The notes: generated by a model not told the origin, from the letters alone. A stretch of 42,873 bases of DNA from Hyphomicrobiales bacterium (GCA_028285595.1 JANQOW010000035.1:1-42873); one strand, 5' to 3'; counted from the first letter of the stretch, positions 1 to 7,997 are shown. Numbers and translations: made by a program.

Positions 1-216
1 CTCGATGAGCTTCTCCCCCCCGAGCATTGGCAGCGTCCAGTCAATGATGCCCACAGCGACCGGCACCCGCAGCACCGCCTCCAGGAACCCTTCCGCCGAG
101 CCGGCCGTGGTGACCAGGCTGAAGCGCGGATCCCGGTCAAAAAACTCCGAAAGTGCTGAAAGCATTAGAGGATTGCTGTCTGCTAAGGCCACGTCGGTTT
201 GCGTGCGATCTGCCAT
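1..216 (-). CDS. response regulator, receiver domain (3' end outside window)
   Basis: The 72 visible codons read as the start of a CheY-like receiver domain. They hold an acidic DS pair near residue 13 (ALADSN), a hydrophobic strand leading to an aspartate (VGIIDWTLP) that fits the phosphoacceptor position, and the following LPMLGGE turn. The short interval between these elements is typical of LuxR/NarL-type regulators, but the output domain lies off the window, so the subclass is inferred. The ATG at 216 is preceded by GGAACCGCC. The gene is divergent from the serine-cycle operon across about 230 bases that hold two inverted repeats, so it may regulate that operon; that link is inference. 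Confidence 0.75.
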   Translation of the reverse strand, partial: MADRTQTDVALADSNPLMLSALSEFFDRDPRFSLVTTAGSAEGFLEAVLRVPVAVGIIDWTLPMLGGEKLIE

Positions 217-445
217 GGCGGTTCCGTTTTCAAGCCGTTTCCCACCCATTAGGGTAGGTGCTGCGTTCTGAATTCTGAAATTTACCACTAGAATGGGTAG
301 GAAAATACCCACCTTGTTGGCTATCCAAAAGCAGGATATTTGAGTGTTGTAGCATTTCTCACAAAGGCGTCTAGTGGCAAACGAGGAAACCCGACGTGAG
401 GACCGGCTCAAGCCGGCAGGCGTCCGAGAGAAGGAACTGAGCAAG
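217..445. promoter_or_regulatory. divergent promoter region with two related inverted repeats
   Basis: Between the response regulator and sgaA there are two inverted repeats: ACCC-ATTA-GGGT at 244-255 and TGGGTA-GGAAAA-TACCCA at 294-311. Both share a GGGTAGG core on the plus strand. A tandem direct repeat TTCTGAA lies at 266-279, between them. The arrangement suits a regulator site controlling divergent transcription, possibly by the adjacent response regulator, but nothing in the sequence proves which protein binds. Confidence 0.4.
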
Positions 446-1654
446 ATGTACGGTGTCAGAGGATTGTTCGTACCAGGGCCTACCAACGTGCCGGAAGAGG
501 TGCGCAAAGCCATCGATCTCCCCATGGAAGATCACCGCGCGCCCACCTTGCCCAGCTTCACGCTGCCGTTGTTTCAGGATCTGAAGCAGGTGTTCAAGTC
601 GGAAACCGGCCAGGTGTTCCTGTTTCCAGGGTCCGGCACCGGTGGTTGGGAAGCGGCCATCACCAACACCCTGTCCACAGGTGACAAGGTGTTGGCCTCA
701 AGGTTTGGCCAGTTCTCTCATCTGTGGATCGACCTGTGCCAGCGTCACGGGCTCGATGTGGAACTGATCGACGTGGAGTGGGGCGAAGGAACGCCGGTTG
801 AGCTCTACGCAGAAGTTTTGGCTGCCGACCGGGAGCACAAGATCAAAGCGGTGCTGGTGTGCCACAACGAAACCGCAACCGGGGTAACCTCCGATGTGGC
901 CGCAGTCCGTGAGGCGCTGAACGAAGTCGATCATCCGGCGCTTCTGTTCGTGGACGGTGTCAGTTCAATTGCCAGCATCGACTTCCGCATGGACGAGTGG
1001 GGTGTGGACGTGGCCGTCTCCGGTTCGCAGAAAGGCTTCATGCTGCCGGCAGGCCTTGCCATCCTGTGCGTCAGCCCCAAAGCGCTTGAGGCTTCTAAGT
1101 CAGCATCGCTCACCCGCTGCTATTTCGATTTTAAGGATATGATCGCCACCAACAAGGACGGTTACTTTCCTTACACACCTCCCATGACCCTGATCCGCGG
1201 CCTGCGGGTTTCCACAGACCGACTGTTGGAAGAAGGCTTGGACAATGTATTTGCCCGGCACCGTTTTCTGGCAGAAGGCGTGCGGGCCGCGGTTCGGGCC
1301 TGGGGACTGGAGCTCTGTGCAAAGCAGCCCAAATGGTATTCCGATACGGTGAGCGCCATCGTGGTGCCCGAAGGGTTTGATGCAAACCAGGTGATCCAGC
1401 GCGCCTATCACCGGTATGGCGTTTCGCTGGGTGCGGGCCTTTCGAAGGTGGCCGGGCGGGTGTTTCGGATCGGACACCTGGGCGATCTCAACGAGATCAT
1501 GATCATGATGGCCTTGTCGGGCGCGGAAATGGCCATGCGCGATGCTGGCCTTGACGTGGCGCCGGGCAGCGGCGTTGGCGCCGCGCAGGAGCACTACCGC
1601 CGGGCTGAGAACGGCTATGCCGATTTCCGCCCGCACTTGGCGGCTGCTGAATAG
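446..1654 (+). CDS. sgaA: serine--glyoxylate aminotransferase (serine cycle)
   Basis: A PLP-dependent class V aminotransferase of 402 residues, the usual length. In the serine cycle it moves the amino group of serine to glyoxylate, giving hydroxypyruvate and glycine, in the cytoplasm. The family opening GLFVPGPTNVP is at residues 6-16, a glycine-rich cofactor turn (PGSGTGGWEA) at 61-70, the aspartate that contacts the PLP ring in LFVDGVSS near 170, and the Schiff-base lysine is K196 in SGSQKGF. An upstream in-frame GTG at 374 is possible, but the ATG at 446 has AAGGA ten bases ahead and begins where family members begin. It is followed 36 bases later by mtkA, which supports the serine-cycle role over the related alanine--glyoxylate or phosphoserine enzymes. 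Confidence 0.92.
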   Translation: MYGVRGLFVPGPTNVPEEVRKAIDLPMEDHRAPTLPSFTLPLFQDLKQVFKSETGQVFLFPGSGTGGWEAAITNTLSTGDKVLASRFGQFSHLWIDLCQRHGLDVELIDVEWGEGTPVELYAEVLAADREHKIKAVLVCHNETATGVTSDVAAVREALNEVDHPALLFVDGVSSIASIDFRMDEWGVDVAVSGSQKGFMLPAGLAILCVSPKALEASKSASLTRCYFDFKDMIATNKDGYFPYTPPMTLIRGLRVSTDRLLEEGLDNVFARHRFLAEGVRAAVRAWGLELCAKQPKWYSDTVSAIVVPEGFDANQVIQRAYHRYGVSLGAGLSKVAGRVFRIGHLGDLNEIMIMMALSGAEMAMRDAGLDVAPGSGVGAAQEHYRRAENGYADFRPHLAAAE

Positions 1655-1690
1655 GTTCTGTGCCGCCTGTGGGCGGTTTGGAGAGGTCAC

Positions 1691-2890
1691 ATGGATATCC
1701 ATGAATATCAGGCTAAGGAAATTCTCGCCGGATTTGGCGTGCCGGTTCCGCGGGGTGGCTTGGCGTATAGCCCTGAACAGGCCGCTTACCGCGCCCGCGA
1801 GGTTGGCGGCAACAAGTGGGTGGTGAAGGCACAAGTGCATACCGGCGGCCGGGGGCAGGCCGGCGGTGTGAAAATGTGCGGCAACGAGCACGAAGTTTTG
1901 GACGCCGCCAATGATCTCTTCGGCAAACGTTTGGTGACACACCAGACGGGAGCGGCCGGCAAGGTGGTGTACCGCGTCTATGTGGAAGGCTGTGTCTCCA
2001 TCAAGAAAGAGATCTATCTGGGCTTCGTTCTGGACCGCAAGTCGGAGCGCATCATGGTGGTGGCCTCCGCTGAGGGCGGCATGGAGATTGAGGAGATTGC
2101 CGAGAAGCGGCCTCAATCCATCATTCGCTCTTCGGTGGAACCCGCCGTGGGTGTGCAGGACTTCCAGGCGCGGGAAATCGCCTTCCAGCTTGGCCTGGAG
2201 CCGGCGCAGATTCGCCAGGCCGTTGAGGTGGTGAAGGGGTGCTACATGGCGTTCCGCGATCTGGACGCCACCATGGTGGAGATCAACCCGCTGGTGGTAA
2301 CAGGTGATGGCTCTCTGTTGGCGCTCGATGCCAAGATGTCGTTTGATGACAATGCCATGTTCCGCCGGCCCGATGTGTCGGAACTGCGGGACAAGTCGCA
2401 GGAAGATGCCCGCGAAACCAAAGCAGCCGACCGGGGCCTGAGCTATGTGGGGCTTGATGGCAATATCGGATGCATCGTGAACGGTGCCGGCCTCGCAATG
2501 GCCACTATGGATATGATTGAGTTAGCCGGGGGATCACCAGCTAACTTTCTGGACATTGGCGGCGGCGCCACGCCGGACCGGGTCGCCAAAGCCTTCCGCC
2601 TGGTGATGTCCGACGACAATGTGCAAGCCATCCTGGTGAACATCTTTGCCGGTATCAACCGGTGTGACTGGGTGGCCGAAGGCATCATTCAGGCCCTGGA
2701 GGACAACCCGGTGAATGTGCCGGTGATTGTCCGGCTGGCCGGCACGAACGTGGAGGAGGGCCGTAAGATCCTCGCCCGCAGCGGCCTGCCGATCATCCGT
2801 GCGGCCACATTGCAGGAGGCCGCCGAGCGGGCCGTCGCGGCCTGGCGCAACGATAGCAAGCAAGCTGTGAAAATGGTGGCCTCGTCATGA
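1691..2890 (+). CDS. mtkA: malate--CoA ligase beta subunit (malate thiokinase)
   Basis: An ATP-grasp protein of 399 residues homologous to SucC. It begins [12 protein letters not shown], has the ATP-grasp lysine region [15 protein letters not shown] near residue 50, metal-binding MVEINPLVV near 200, and the C-terminal CoA-ligase domain with FLDIGGGA near 285. With MtkB it converts malate, CoA and ATP to malyl-CoA, which is then cleaved to acetyl-CoA and glyoxylate. By sequence alone it could be a succinate--CoA ligase. The malate assignment rests on its place between sgaA and the rest of a serine-cycle operon. GGAGAGGTCAC precedes the ATG. It overlaps mtkB by four bases (ATGA), implying coupled translation. 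Confidence 0.85.
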   Translation: MDIHEYQAKEILAGFGVPVPRGGLAYSPEQAAYRAREVGGNKWVVKAQVHTGGRGQAGGVKMCGNEHEVLDAANDLFGKRLVTHQTGAAGKVVYRVYVEGCVSIKKEIYLGFVLDRKSERIMVVASAEGGMEIEEIAEKRPQSIIRSSVEPAVGVQDFQAREIAFQLGLEPAQIRQAVEVVKGCYMAFRDLDATMVEINPLVVTGDGSLLALDAKMSFDDNAMFRRPDVSELRDKSQEDARETKAADRGLSYVGLDGNIGCIVNGAGLAMATMDMIELAGGSPANFLDIGGGATPDRVAKAFRLVMSDDNVQAILVNIFAGINRCDWVAEGIIQALEDNPVNVPVIVRLAGTNVEEGRKILARSGLPIIRAATLQEAAERAVAAWRNDSKQAVKMVASS

Positions 2891-3777
2891 GCATTCTTCT
2901 AGACCGCACGACACCGGTTCTGGTGCAGGGCCTCTCCGGCCGCATCGGCTCCTTCCACGCCAAGGAGATGATCGACTACGGCACCAATGTGGTGGGAGGC
3001 GTGGTGCCTGGCAAAGGCGGGGAGGCCGTGCACGGCGTTCCTGTGTTCGACACCGTTAAAGAGGCTGTCGCGGAAACCGGGGCCACGGCCAGCATTGTGT
3101 TTGTGCCGCCGCCGTTCGCTGCCGATTCAATCATGGAATCGGCAGATGCCGGTCTTGAGCTGTGTGTGGCCATCACCGATGGCATCCCCGCGCAGGATAT
3201 GATCTTGGTGAAACGCTACATGCGCCGCTACAGCTTTGATCGGCGGATGCGCCTGCTCGGCCCCAACTGTGCCGGCATCATCTCGCCGGGTAAGGCCATG
3301 CTCGGCATCATGCCGGATCATATCTACAAGCAAGGCTCGGTCGGCATTGTGGGCCGTTCAGGCACTCTGGGCTATGAAGCCGCCTCGCAGATGCAGGAGC
3401 TTGGCATCGGCGTGTCCACCAGCGTGGGTATTGGCGGCGACCCGATCAACGGCAGCTCGTTCAAGGATATTCTGGCGCTGTTTGAGGAAGATCCTGAGAC
3501 CGAGGCGGTGGTCATGATCGGTGAGATCGGAGGGCCGCAGGAGGCTGAGGCGTCTGAGTTCATCCGCGATCATATGACCAAGCCGGTGGTGGCTTATGTG
3601 GCCGGCCTCAGCGCGCCCAAAGGACGGCGCATGGGACATGCGGGCGCCATCATCTCCGCTTTCGGCGAGAGCGCCAGCGAAAAGGTGGAAATCTTGCGCG
3701 ATGTGGGCGTGGCCATTGCGCCCAATCCCTCATCAATCGGTTCAACCCTGGCAGATAGGCTGGCACAGGCCGCCTAA
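2887..3777 (+). CDS. mtkB: malate--CoA ligase alpha subunit
   Basis: A SucD-type CoA-binding ligase subunit of 296 residues. The N-terminal Rossmann-like CoA domain has [12 protein letters not shown] (residues 13-24). The phosphohistidine is H251 in the conserved GHAGAI motif, with GRSGTLGYE near 157 in the ligase domain. It partners MtkA; the ATGA overlap with mtkA indicates one transcript and balanced translation. Succinyl-CoA synthetase alpha is the sequence-level alternative; context favours malate thiokinase. No truncation or missing key residue is visible. Confidence 0.86.
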   Translation: MSILLDRTTPVLVQGLSGRIGSFHAKEMIDYGTNVVGGVVPGKGGEAVHGVPVFDTVKEAVAETGATASIVFVPPPFAADSIMESADAGLELCVAITDGIPAQDMILVKRYMRRYSFDRRMRLLGPNCAGIISPGKAMLGIMPDHIYKQGSVGIVGRSGTLGYEAASQMQELGIGVSTSVGIGGDPINGSSFKDILALFEEDPETEAVVMIGEIGGPQEAEASEFIRDHMTKPVVAYVAGLSAPKGRRMGHAGAIISAFGESASEKVEILRDVGVAIAPNPSSIGSTLADRLAQAA

Positions 3778-3790
3778 GGAGCAAAAAGCA

Positions 3791-4423
3791 ATGACCCTGG
3801 AAATCCTCAACAGTGATGCTGGCTTTATTCCGTTGCGGAATGCGGATCGCGTAATCTCCTTGCTGCTGATGCTGGCCGAAAAGAAGGCCGCCGCGCGCCA
3901 TGCCGTGGCTGTCGGTGACTATGATGATTGCCTTGAAGGCAAAGTTTTGGGCCTCGTTGGCTTTAACGGTTCGGCTAAGATCCTGGCCGAAAAGGCGCGG
4001 CTGGGTCTGGGGATGCGCGTGGTCGTCTTCGCACACGGCCCGATGGATTCAGACTTCTGCGCCACAGTGGGCTATCGCCAGGCCGAAAGCCTGGAGGAGC
4101 TCCTGGAAGAGGCGGATTTCGTTTCGCTCCACTGCCGCGAGACGGCTCAATCGGGCATGGTGATTGGGGCAGAAGAGCTGAACCGCATGAAGCCGGATGC
4201 CACCGTGATCAACACCCAAACCCCCGGCATGGTGGATGTTCAGGCGCTGGTCCATGCCTTGTGGTTTGAGACCATCGGCGGTGCAGCCTTCGACCGGCAC
4301 GCGGTTCCGGACGGACTGATGGGCGCGATCAAACACTGCGAGAACGCCGTGGTGTGGCCGTCTGCCGTGGGGCGCCGGCCTGTGGGATATGCAAGCATTG
4401 CCCACCGCGAGATGGTTGCTTGA
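3791..4423 (+). CDS. short, degenerate D-2-hydroxyacid dehydrogenase homologue in the serine-cycle operon
   Basis: A 210-residue protein starting 13 bases after mtkB, with AAGGAGCAAAAAGCA ahead of its ATG. It aligns with the NAD-binding domain of D-isomer 2-hydroxyacid dehydrogenases (KVLGLVGFNG at 51-60, EEADFVSLHCRET at 106-117, MKPDATVINTQ at 133-143). The substrate domain is largely missing, and the usual length is about 310-330. The GxGxxG loop is altered (GFNGSA). The three catalytic positions are lost: the arginine of the NxxRG motif is replaced in NTQTPG (141-146), the glutamate after the next strand is absent in AAFDRHAVPDG (165-175), and no proton-donor histidine follows in VVWPSAVGRR. 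Position suggests descent from hydroxypyruvate reductase, but catalysis is unlikely. It may be a structural or regulatory relative. Confidence 0.7.
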   Translation: MTLEILNSDAGFIPLRNADRVISLLLMLAEKKAAARHAVAVGDYDDCLEGKVLGLVGFNGSAKILAEKARLGLGMRVVVFAHGPMDSDFCATVGYRQAESLEELLEEADFVSLHCRETAQSGMVIGAEELNRMKPDATVINTQTPGMVDVQALVHALWFETIGGAAFDRHAVPDGLMGAIKHCENAVVWPSAVGRRPVGYASIAHREMVA

Positions 4424-4430
4424 TGAATGC

Positions 4431-4460
4431 GCGGGCGGGCGCCTCGGCTTAGCCGCCCGC
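4431..4460. terminator. GC-rich hairpin between convergent genes
   Basis: An inverted repeat GCGGGCGG (4431-4438) and CCGCCCGC (4453-4460) with a 14-base loop lies just after the serine-cycle operon and overlaps the end of the convergent downstream gene. There is no T-run, so it is only a plausible transcription end for either strand. Confidence 0.35.
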
Positions 4461-5192
4461 CGCCAAGCCCACCTCCATCACCAGGGGCACATGGTCACTC
4501 AGCCCGGACCCGCACCAGTCTTCAAAGGTGCCGACCTGAAACTCCTTCACATGCGTTAGCCAGGGTTGGGGCGCGAAGATGTAGTCTATGTGGTAGGTTG
4601 GCCCGTCCTTCTTCCGGTCACGCCAATAGTGTGTTGGCACCGTTTCAGCGCCGTTCGCTTCACCGGAAAGTTCATGATAGGTGCTGACCAGACCAAGCTT
4701 TTCCATAATCGCCACCTGCGCCATATGGTTGATGCGCCAACCGGGGCGATCCCAAATGACATTGTTGTTGAGATCGCCGGCGATGACAGAGGGGTGGCGC
4801 AGGAAGTCCGATGCGTACTTTGACAATGCACGTCGCAATGGGCCGAGCTGGTGCTTGCGGGTGTTGCCGCCACTGGCGTTCTGGGCCCAGACCGCGAGGA
4901 GATTGAAGGGCAGGGGGCCCTCCACATGCACCGGCACTACGTAGCGCAAGGTGGGATAGTGTGGCGCATGGGGACGGGCGCGGTAGCCATTGAAGGTGAA
5001 CACCGCCAAGCCCTTGTTGGGATTGTCACCCACCCACACAGGATCACCTTGGAACCATTCGCCAGCGCCGCGGTCTTGCAGGCGTTGCAGATTGGCGCAT
5101 TCAGAAATCACCGCAACGTCAGGCTTCAAACGCATCAAGGCGTCGAACTTGCGATGCAGCGCCATATTGCAGTTCCAGGCCACTAATCTCAT
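4449..5192 (-). CDS. endonuclease/exonuclease/phosphatase-fold protein
   Basis: A 247-residue protein of the exonuclease III/DNase I-like metallophosphoesterase fold. Visible signature pieces in order are LVAWNCNMA at the start, the metal-binding glutamate in DVAVISECAN near residue 30, GDLNNNVIWD near 145, HIDYIFAP near 205, and the closing SGLSDHVPLVMEV with the catalytic Asp-His. All catalytic positions look intact. There is no signal peptide, so it probably acts in the cytoplasm. The substrate cannot be told: the fold covers DNA nucleases, sphingomyelinases and inositol phosphatases. It stands alone, 78 bases downstream of a cell-wall hydrolase gene on the same strand. Confidence 0.8.
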   Translation of the reverse strand: MRLVAWNCNMALHRKFDALMRLKPDVAVISECANLQRLQDRGAGEWFQGDPVWVGDNPNKGLAVFTFNGYRARPHAPHYPTLRYVVPVHVEGPLPFNLLAVWAQNASGGNTRKHQLGPLRRALSKYASDFLRHPSVIAGDLNNNVIWDRPGWRINHMAQVAIMEKLGLVSTYHELSGEANGAETVPTHYWRDRKKDGPTYHIDYIFAPQPWLTHVKEFQVGTFEDWCGSGLSDHVPLVMEVGLAAGG

Positions 5193-5270
5193 AGCGGAGT
5201 GAAACTAACGCGAACCGGCCGCTAATCCCAAGCAGACCTGCTGACAGGATCGGTCAGGACTGATCAGGTT

Positions 5271-6197
5271 CTAAGAGCGTGGTGTTTTGTAAGTGTAGAA
5301 CTTGTGCAAGCCAATGCGCCCAACCGGTCTCAGACGATAGCTCCAGCGTGGACGCACATATGTGGCGTGATAATGGGTGGCATCGCGCACGCCGCCCTTA
5401 GGTGCAAGGGGATCGAGAGCGCATTCTGCACCGCAGAGCATCTGGCCGGCGAGCAGCTTGGCCTGACGCCACATCTTGGCTTCCGTGGGCCGCTCCGGCT
5501 TGCCGTCGCAGGTGAAGGAAAACTGGCAGCGATTGCGCATATGCGCGTTCTGATAGACGACGCCGCAGATGGTGTTGGGATAGCGCTTGCTTTCAACCCG
5601 GTTCAAGATCACCTGAGAGACGGCAACCTGCCCATCCTCGCTCTCGCCGCGGGCCTCAAAATAGATGGCAAGTGCCAGACAGTGGGCCTGCCGGGTCAGC
5701 TTGACCTGTTTGGTGAGTGGGGCATGGGCGGGAATCCCGTCCCATATGTGCTTTGCGTGATCCTCATCGATCCCGAGATTGGCTTGGGCCGAACGCTGCG
5801 GAGGCAGCGACGGCACGTCATAGGCCGCCTGTTCGACAGCTTTGACGCTTGAAGCCGCTTTGGTGAGACGCGCAAAGGTCAGATGGCCGAAGTGCGGGGG
5901 CGTGTGGTGAGCCCGCACCCGGGCCCCGTACCGGGACCGGCCCAATGGCTGAGGATCCGGTTTGTAATAGGCCAAGCGGGCATCGGTGCGCTGAGCCGTT
6001 TCCAGATGGAACACGGGTGGGTTTGGCATCGGGCTGCCGTCGGCGAGCCTGGCCAGCTTCAATTTGTCTATGGTGAAGGGGTTGGAGGAAACCCACCCCG
6101 TTTCTAGGGCCAACGCCCATCCCAGGCACGCCAGGGAGAGGGAGTAGCCAGCACATGCTATTGGAAGCCGTTTAGCTTCAGTCTGTCCCGCAATCAT
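5271..6197 (-). CDS. SleB-type cell wall hydrolase (Hydrolase_2 family)
   Basis: A 308-residue protein with an N-terminal hydrophobic segment (about residues 12-32, PIACAGYSLSLACLGWALAL) that should act as a signal or membrane anchor, then a low-complexity linker of about 100 residues. The C-terminal half is the hydrolase domain. It has LAIYFEARGES near residue 175 with the family's glutamate, AVSQVILNRV, YPNTICGVVYQ and CQFSFTCDGK. The family cleaves peptidoglycan, first known from the spore-cortex enzyme SleB; non-sporing alphaproteobacteria carry it widely. It probably works in the periplasm on wall remodelling. The start at 6197 is the only one that retains the export segment. Confidence 0.82.
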   Translation of the reverse strand: MIAGQTEAKRLPIACAGYSLSLACLGWALALETGWVSSNPFTIDKLKLARLADGSPMPNPPVFHLETAQRTDARLAYYKPDPQPLGRSRYGARVRAHHTPPHFGHLTFARLTKAASSVKAVEQAAYDVPSLPPQRSAQANLGIDEDHAKHIWDGIPAHAPLTKQVKLTRQAHCLALAIYFEARGESEDGQVAVSQVILNRVESKRYPNTICGVVYQNAHMRNRCQFSFTCDGKPERPTEAKMWRQAKLLAGQMLCGAECALDPLAPKGGVRDATHYHATYVRPRWSYRLRPVGRIGLHKFYTYKTPRS

Positions 6198-6256
6198 AGG
6201 AGAATCATAGAAGTGTTATGGTTAACGAAATCTTGCCGGCCTGCCCAAAAATGACC

Positions 6257-6293
6257 TTGACCCGACCCTTGGGGACGGGCGGATAAGGGTCAA
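6257..6293. promoter_or_regulatory. inverted repeat upstream of MerR-ATPase gene
   Basis: TTGACCC (6257-6263) and GGGTCAA (6287-6293) form perfect 7-base arms 23 bases apart, ending 23 bases before the start codon of the MerR-type gene. MerR regulators usually bind dyads between the promoter elements of their targets, often including their own gene. The left arm also resembles a -35 box. Autoregulation is inference. Confidence 0.35.
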
Positions 6294-6316
6294 AATTGTC
6301 TAGATTGAGGTTACTT

Positions 6317-7231
6317 ATGTCCGAAAAAGAGGTTTTCTTGAGCCCAGCAGAAGCCGCCCAAAAGCTTGGCGTTTCGGTGAAGGCGCTCCGGCTCTACGAA
6401 TCGCACGGTCTCCTGTCCCCAGTGCGCAGCGAAGCCGGCTGGCGCGCTTATGGCCCCGAACAGATGGAACGGGCGTCAGCCATTGCCGGTTTGCGCAGCA
6501 TCGGGGTTGGTCTGAAGCAGATTGGCGTGCTGCTGAGGAGTGATAAGGCCGGTATGGCCGATGCACTCGGTGCACATCAGGGCAAGCTTGAGCGTCAGGC
6601 GCGGCGCATTGGAGCGAGCATCGGTGAAGTGCGCGCCCGCCGGGCCGCTCTGGTCCAAGATCACGCTGGCCGGAGCGGGCAAACGTTACGCTTTGCGCTG
6701 CCATGGCCCTGGGATGGTGAGACCTTCGTCCTTAAGCACCTTCCGGCTCTGACGTTCATCACAGGCCCGCTTGGCTGCGGCAAAACCCGGCTGGCACAGG
6801 CCCTTGCTGAGCACATTCCCGGGGCCGCCTACATTGGGTTGGAGCGGCTGGACGCCGCGCCGGCCGGCAGCGCCCACGCGCTGGACGTTATGATCGGGGC
6901 ACTGGACAACCGGGGCGACACCATCTTTGTTGTCGATATGGTGGAAGAGGGGATGGATGAGGCCACGCAGATCATGTTCATGGAGCATGTGCGCGCCGGG
7001 TTGAGCGAAACCTCGACCCCGCTGTTCTTCATGACCCGGTCCAGTACGATTTTGGAGATGACGGCAATGGGCGCCGATGAGTTGATCATCCATTGTCCGG
7101 CCAACCACAGCCCGCCCGAGCTGGTGCTGCCGTTTCCCGGGGCACCTGGCCGCGAAGCGGTGGCCAGTTGCCTTGCGCCACCGCACGTGCGGGCCCGCAC
7201 CGCCGGGGTGGTGGCCGCGATGGCGGGCTGA
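6317..7231 (+). CDS. MerR-family regulator fused to a P-loop ATPase domain
   Basis: 304 residues. Residues 7-75 are a MerR winged helix (LSPAEAAQKLGVSVKALRLY, then GWRAYGPEQMER), followed by a helical linker to about 115. The rest is not a usual small-ligand domain but a nucleotide-binding domain. It has a Walker A at 150-157 (GPLGCGKT) preceded by strand LPALTFI, and a Walker B-like strand TIFVVDM at 202-208 with the acidic residue D207. A strand LFFMTRSS further on may be a sensor position. No ABC signature is clear. The ATG at 6317 is chosen because GAGG lies six bases upstream; a TTG at 6296 is the alternative. The gene stands alone, with a strong hairpin just after it. The role is probably DNA binding gated by nucleotide; the target is unknown. 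Confidence 0.75.
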   Translation: MSEKEVFLSPAEAAQKLGVSVKALRLYESHGLLSPVRSEAGWRAYGPEQMERASAIAGLRSIGVGLKQIGVLLRSDKAGMADALGAHQGKLERQARRIGASIGEVRARRAALVQDHAGRSGQTLRFALPWPWDGETFVLKHLPALTFITGPLGCGKTRLAQALAEHIPGAAYIGLERLDAAPAGSAHALDVMIGALDNRGDTIFVVDMVEEGMDEATQIMFMEHVRAGLSETSTPLFFMTRSSTILEMTAMGADELIIHCPANHSPPELVLPFPGAPGREAVASCLAPPHVRARTAGVVAAMAG

Positions 7232-7240
7232 TGTTGCCGA

Positions 7241-7268
7241 TGTGCCGCGAAGGAGCCTTCGCGGCACA
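7241..7268. terminator. perfect 13-bp hairpin, bidirectional terminator candidate
   Basis: TGTGCCGCGAAGG at 7241-7253 and its exact complement at 7256-7268 sit between the ends of two convergent genes (stops at 7231 and 7272). The stem is long and GC-rich. A strong T-run is lacking on either side, so efficiency is uncertain, but the position is exactly where a shared terminator belongs. Confidence 0.65.
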
Positions 7269-7271
7269 AAC

Positions 7272-7610
7272 TCATCTCTTGGCGGTGCCGGGCATGCCTT
7301 TCAGCGCCATCCGGTCAGAGCGTCTTGCATCTGCACCGCCGCGCCGTTTCCTTGGGGGCAGAGCGAGGGGCAGAGGTGTCAGAGGCTCCTCCAACGACTG
7401 CATCAGCAAGTCGCAGAACTGAGCGACGGCCGGCGACGTGGCCGCAAACGGGCTTGCCGCGTCATACGCCTGCAGGGCCGCGCGCTGATAGTCCGCATTG
7501 CAGGGCACACCCGCAATCCATTGCATGTATCCCAGTTGAGCAATCTGCCGGGCCATGGCATCGGGCAATGGGCCTACGGCAAGTTGAGATATGGTTCGTT
7601 CCAGAAACAT
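7272..7610 (-). CDS. small protein of unknown function under cobalamin riboswitch control
   Basis: 112 residues with no family that I recognise. The first 75 look like a compact helical domain (LPDAMARQIAQLGYMQWIAG, then an alanine-rich helix and AVAQFCDLLMQSL). The last 35 are proline- then arginine/lysine-rich and probably disordered. Two cysteines (GVPCNAD and QFCDLL) are present. There is no signal peptide or membrane segment. The ATG at 7610 has GGAGG five bases ahead, and an in-frame stop lies about 50 bases upstream, so the start is firm. A cobalamin riboswitch on the same strand begins about 325 bases upstream with no larger gene between. A perfect hairpin follows, so this appears to be the riboswitch's only target. 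A link to B12 uptake, remodelling or a B12-dependent process follows from that; the activity is unknown. Confidence 0.65.
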   Translation of the reverse strand: MFLERTISQLAVGPLPDAMARQIAQLGYMQWIAGVPCNADYQRAALQAYDAASPFAATSPAVAQFCDLLMQSLEEPLTPLPLALPPRKRRGGADARRSDRMALKGMPGTAKR

Positions 7611-7726
7611 CGCGCCCTCCGCGCAGTCGGGAGGGCATGCAAGGGAGCCGGTGAAGTGTCAGGGCCGTGTCGGTCCATCTGGCGTCTCTCCGTCCCAGGG
7701 CGCCCCGCCCAGGTTAAGGTGACTGA

Positions 7727-7746
7727 GATGCGCGCAAGTGCGCATC
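7727..7746 (-). other. hairpin just after the cobalamin riboswitch
   Basis: GATGCGC (7727-7733) and GCGCATC (7740-7746) form a 7-base stem with a 6-base loop, seven bases beyond the last conserved riboswitch element on the minus strand. It lacks a T-run. It could be part of the expression platform acting through alternative pairing, or simply a spacer hairpin. Confidence 0.4.
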
Positions 7747-7749
7747 CGA

Positions 7750-7935
7750 GATGGCAGGTCTCCTGACTTGCGGGTTATCGCGTCCCCGAACCTTCCCGAG
7801 CTTTGATGCTCAGTGGTATTCGTCGGGGTTGCTCGCCGCTCACAGTTGCGGGGGCAGTCACGGACTAGGGTTTATGAACCCGCACCGTGTTCCCTTTTCA
7901 GCCGACTCACTTTGCCGGACACCATCACGGTACGG
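7750..7935 (-). promoter_or_regulatory. cobalamin (B12) riboswitch
   Basis: Read on the minus strand, the conserved cobalamin-aptamer blocks occur in the right order: an AAAAGGGAACACGGTG block, CTGCCCCCGCAACTGTGAGC (B12-box neighbour, plus coordinates about 7841-7856), CCACTGAGC with GGGAAGG, and finally the AGTCAGGAGACCTGCC end (7753-7768). These are the most diagnostic sequences of the adenosylcobalamin aptamer. Ends are approximate because the outer P1 stem is poorly conserved. The family normally turns its gene off when cobalamin is plentiful. Downstream on the same strand is the 112-residue unknown gene starting at 7610. Confidence 0.93.
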
Positions 7936-7997
7936 GTCGCACGATTAGACGCTGAAGTCCAGCAGAAGTAGGTTGGTTTTCAAGGTGAAAATCATGC

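Noticed and set aside
1100..2116. 338-residue minus-strand frame across sgaA/mtkA
   Set aside because: It is an antisense shadow of two well-supported genes, histidine- and arginine-rich, with no family resemblance.
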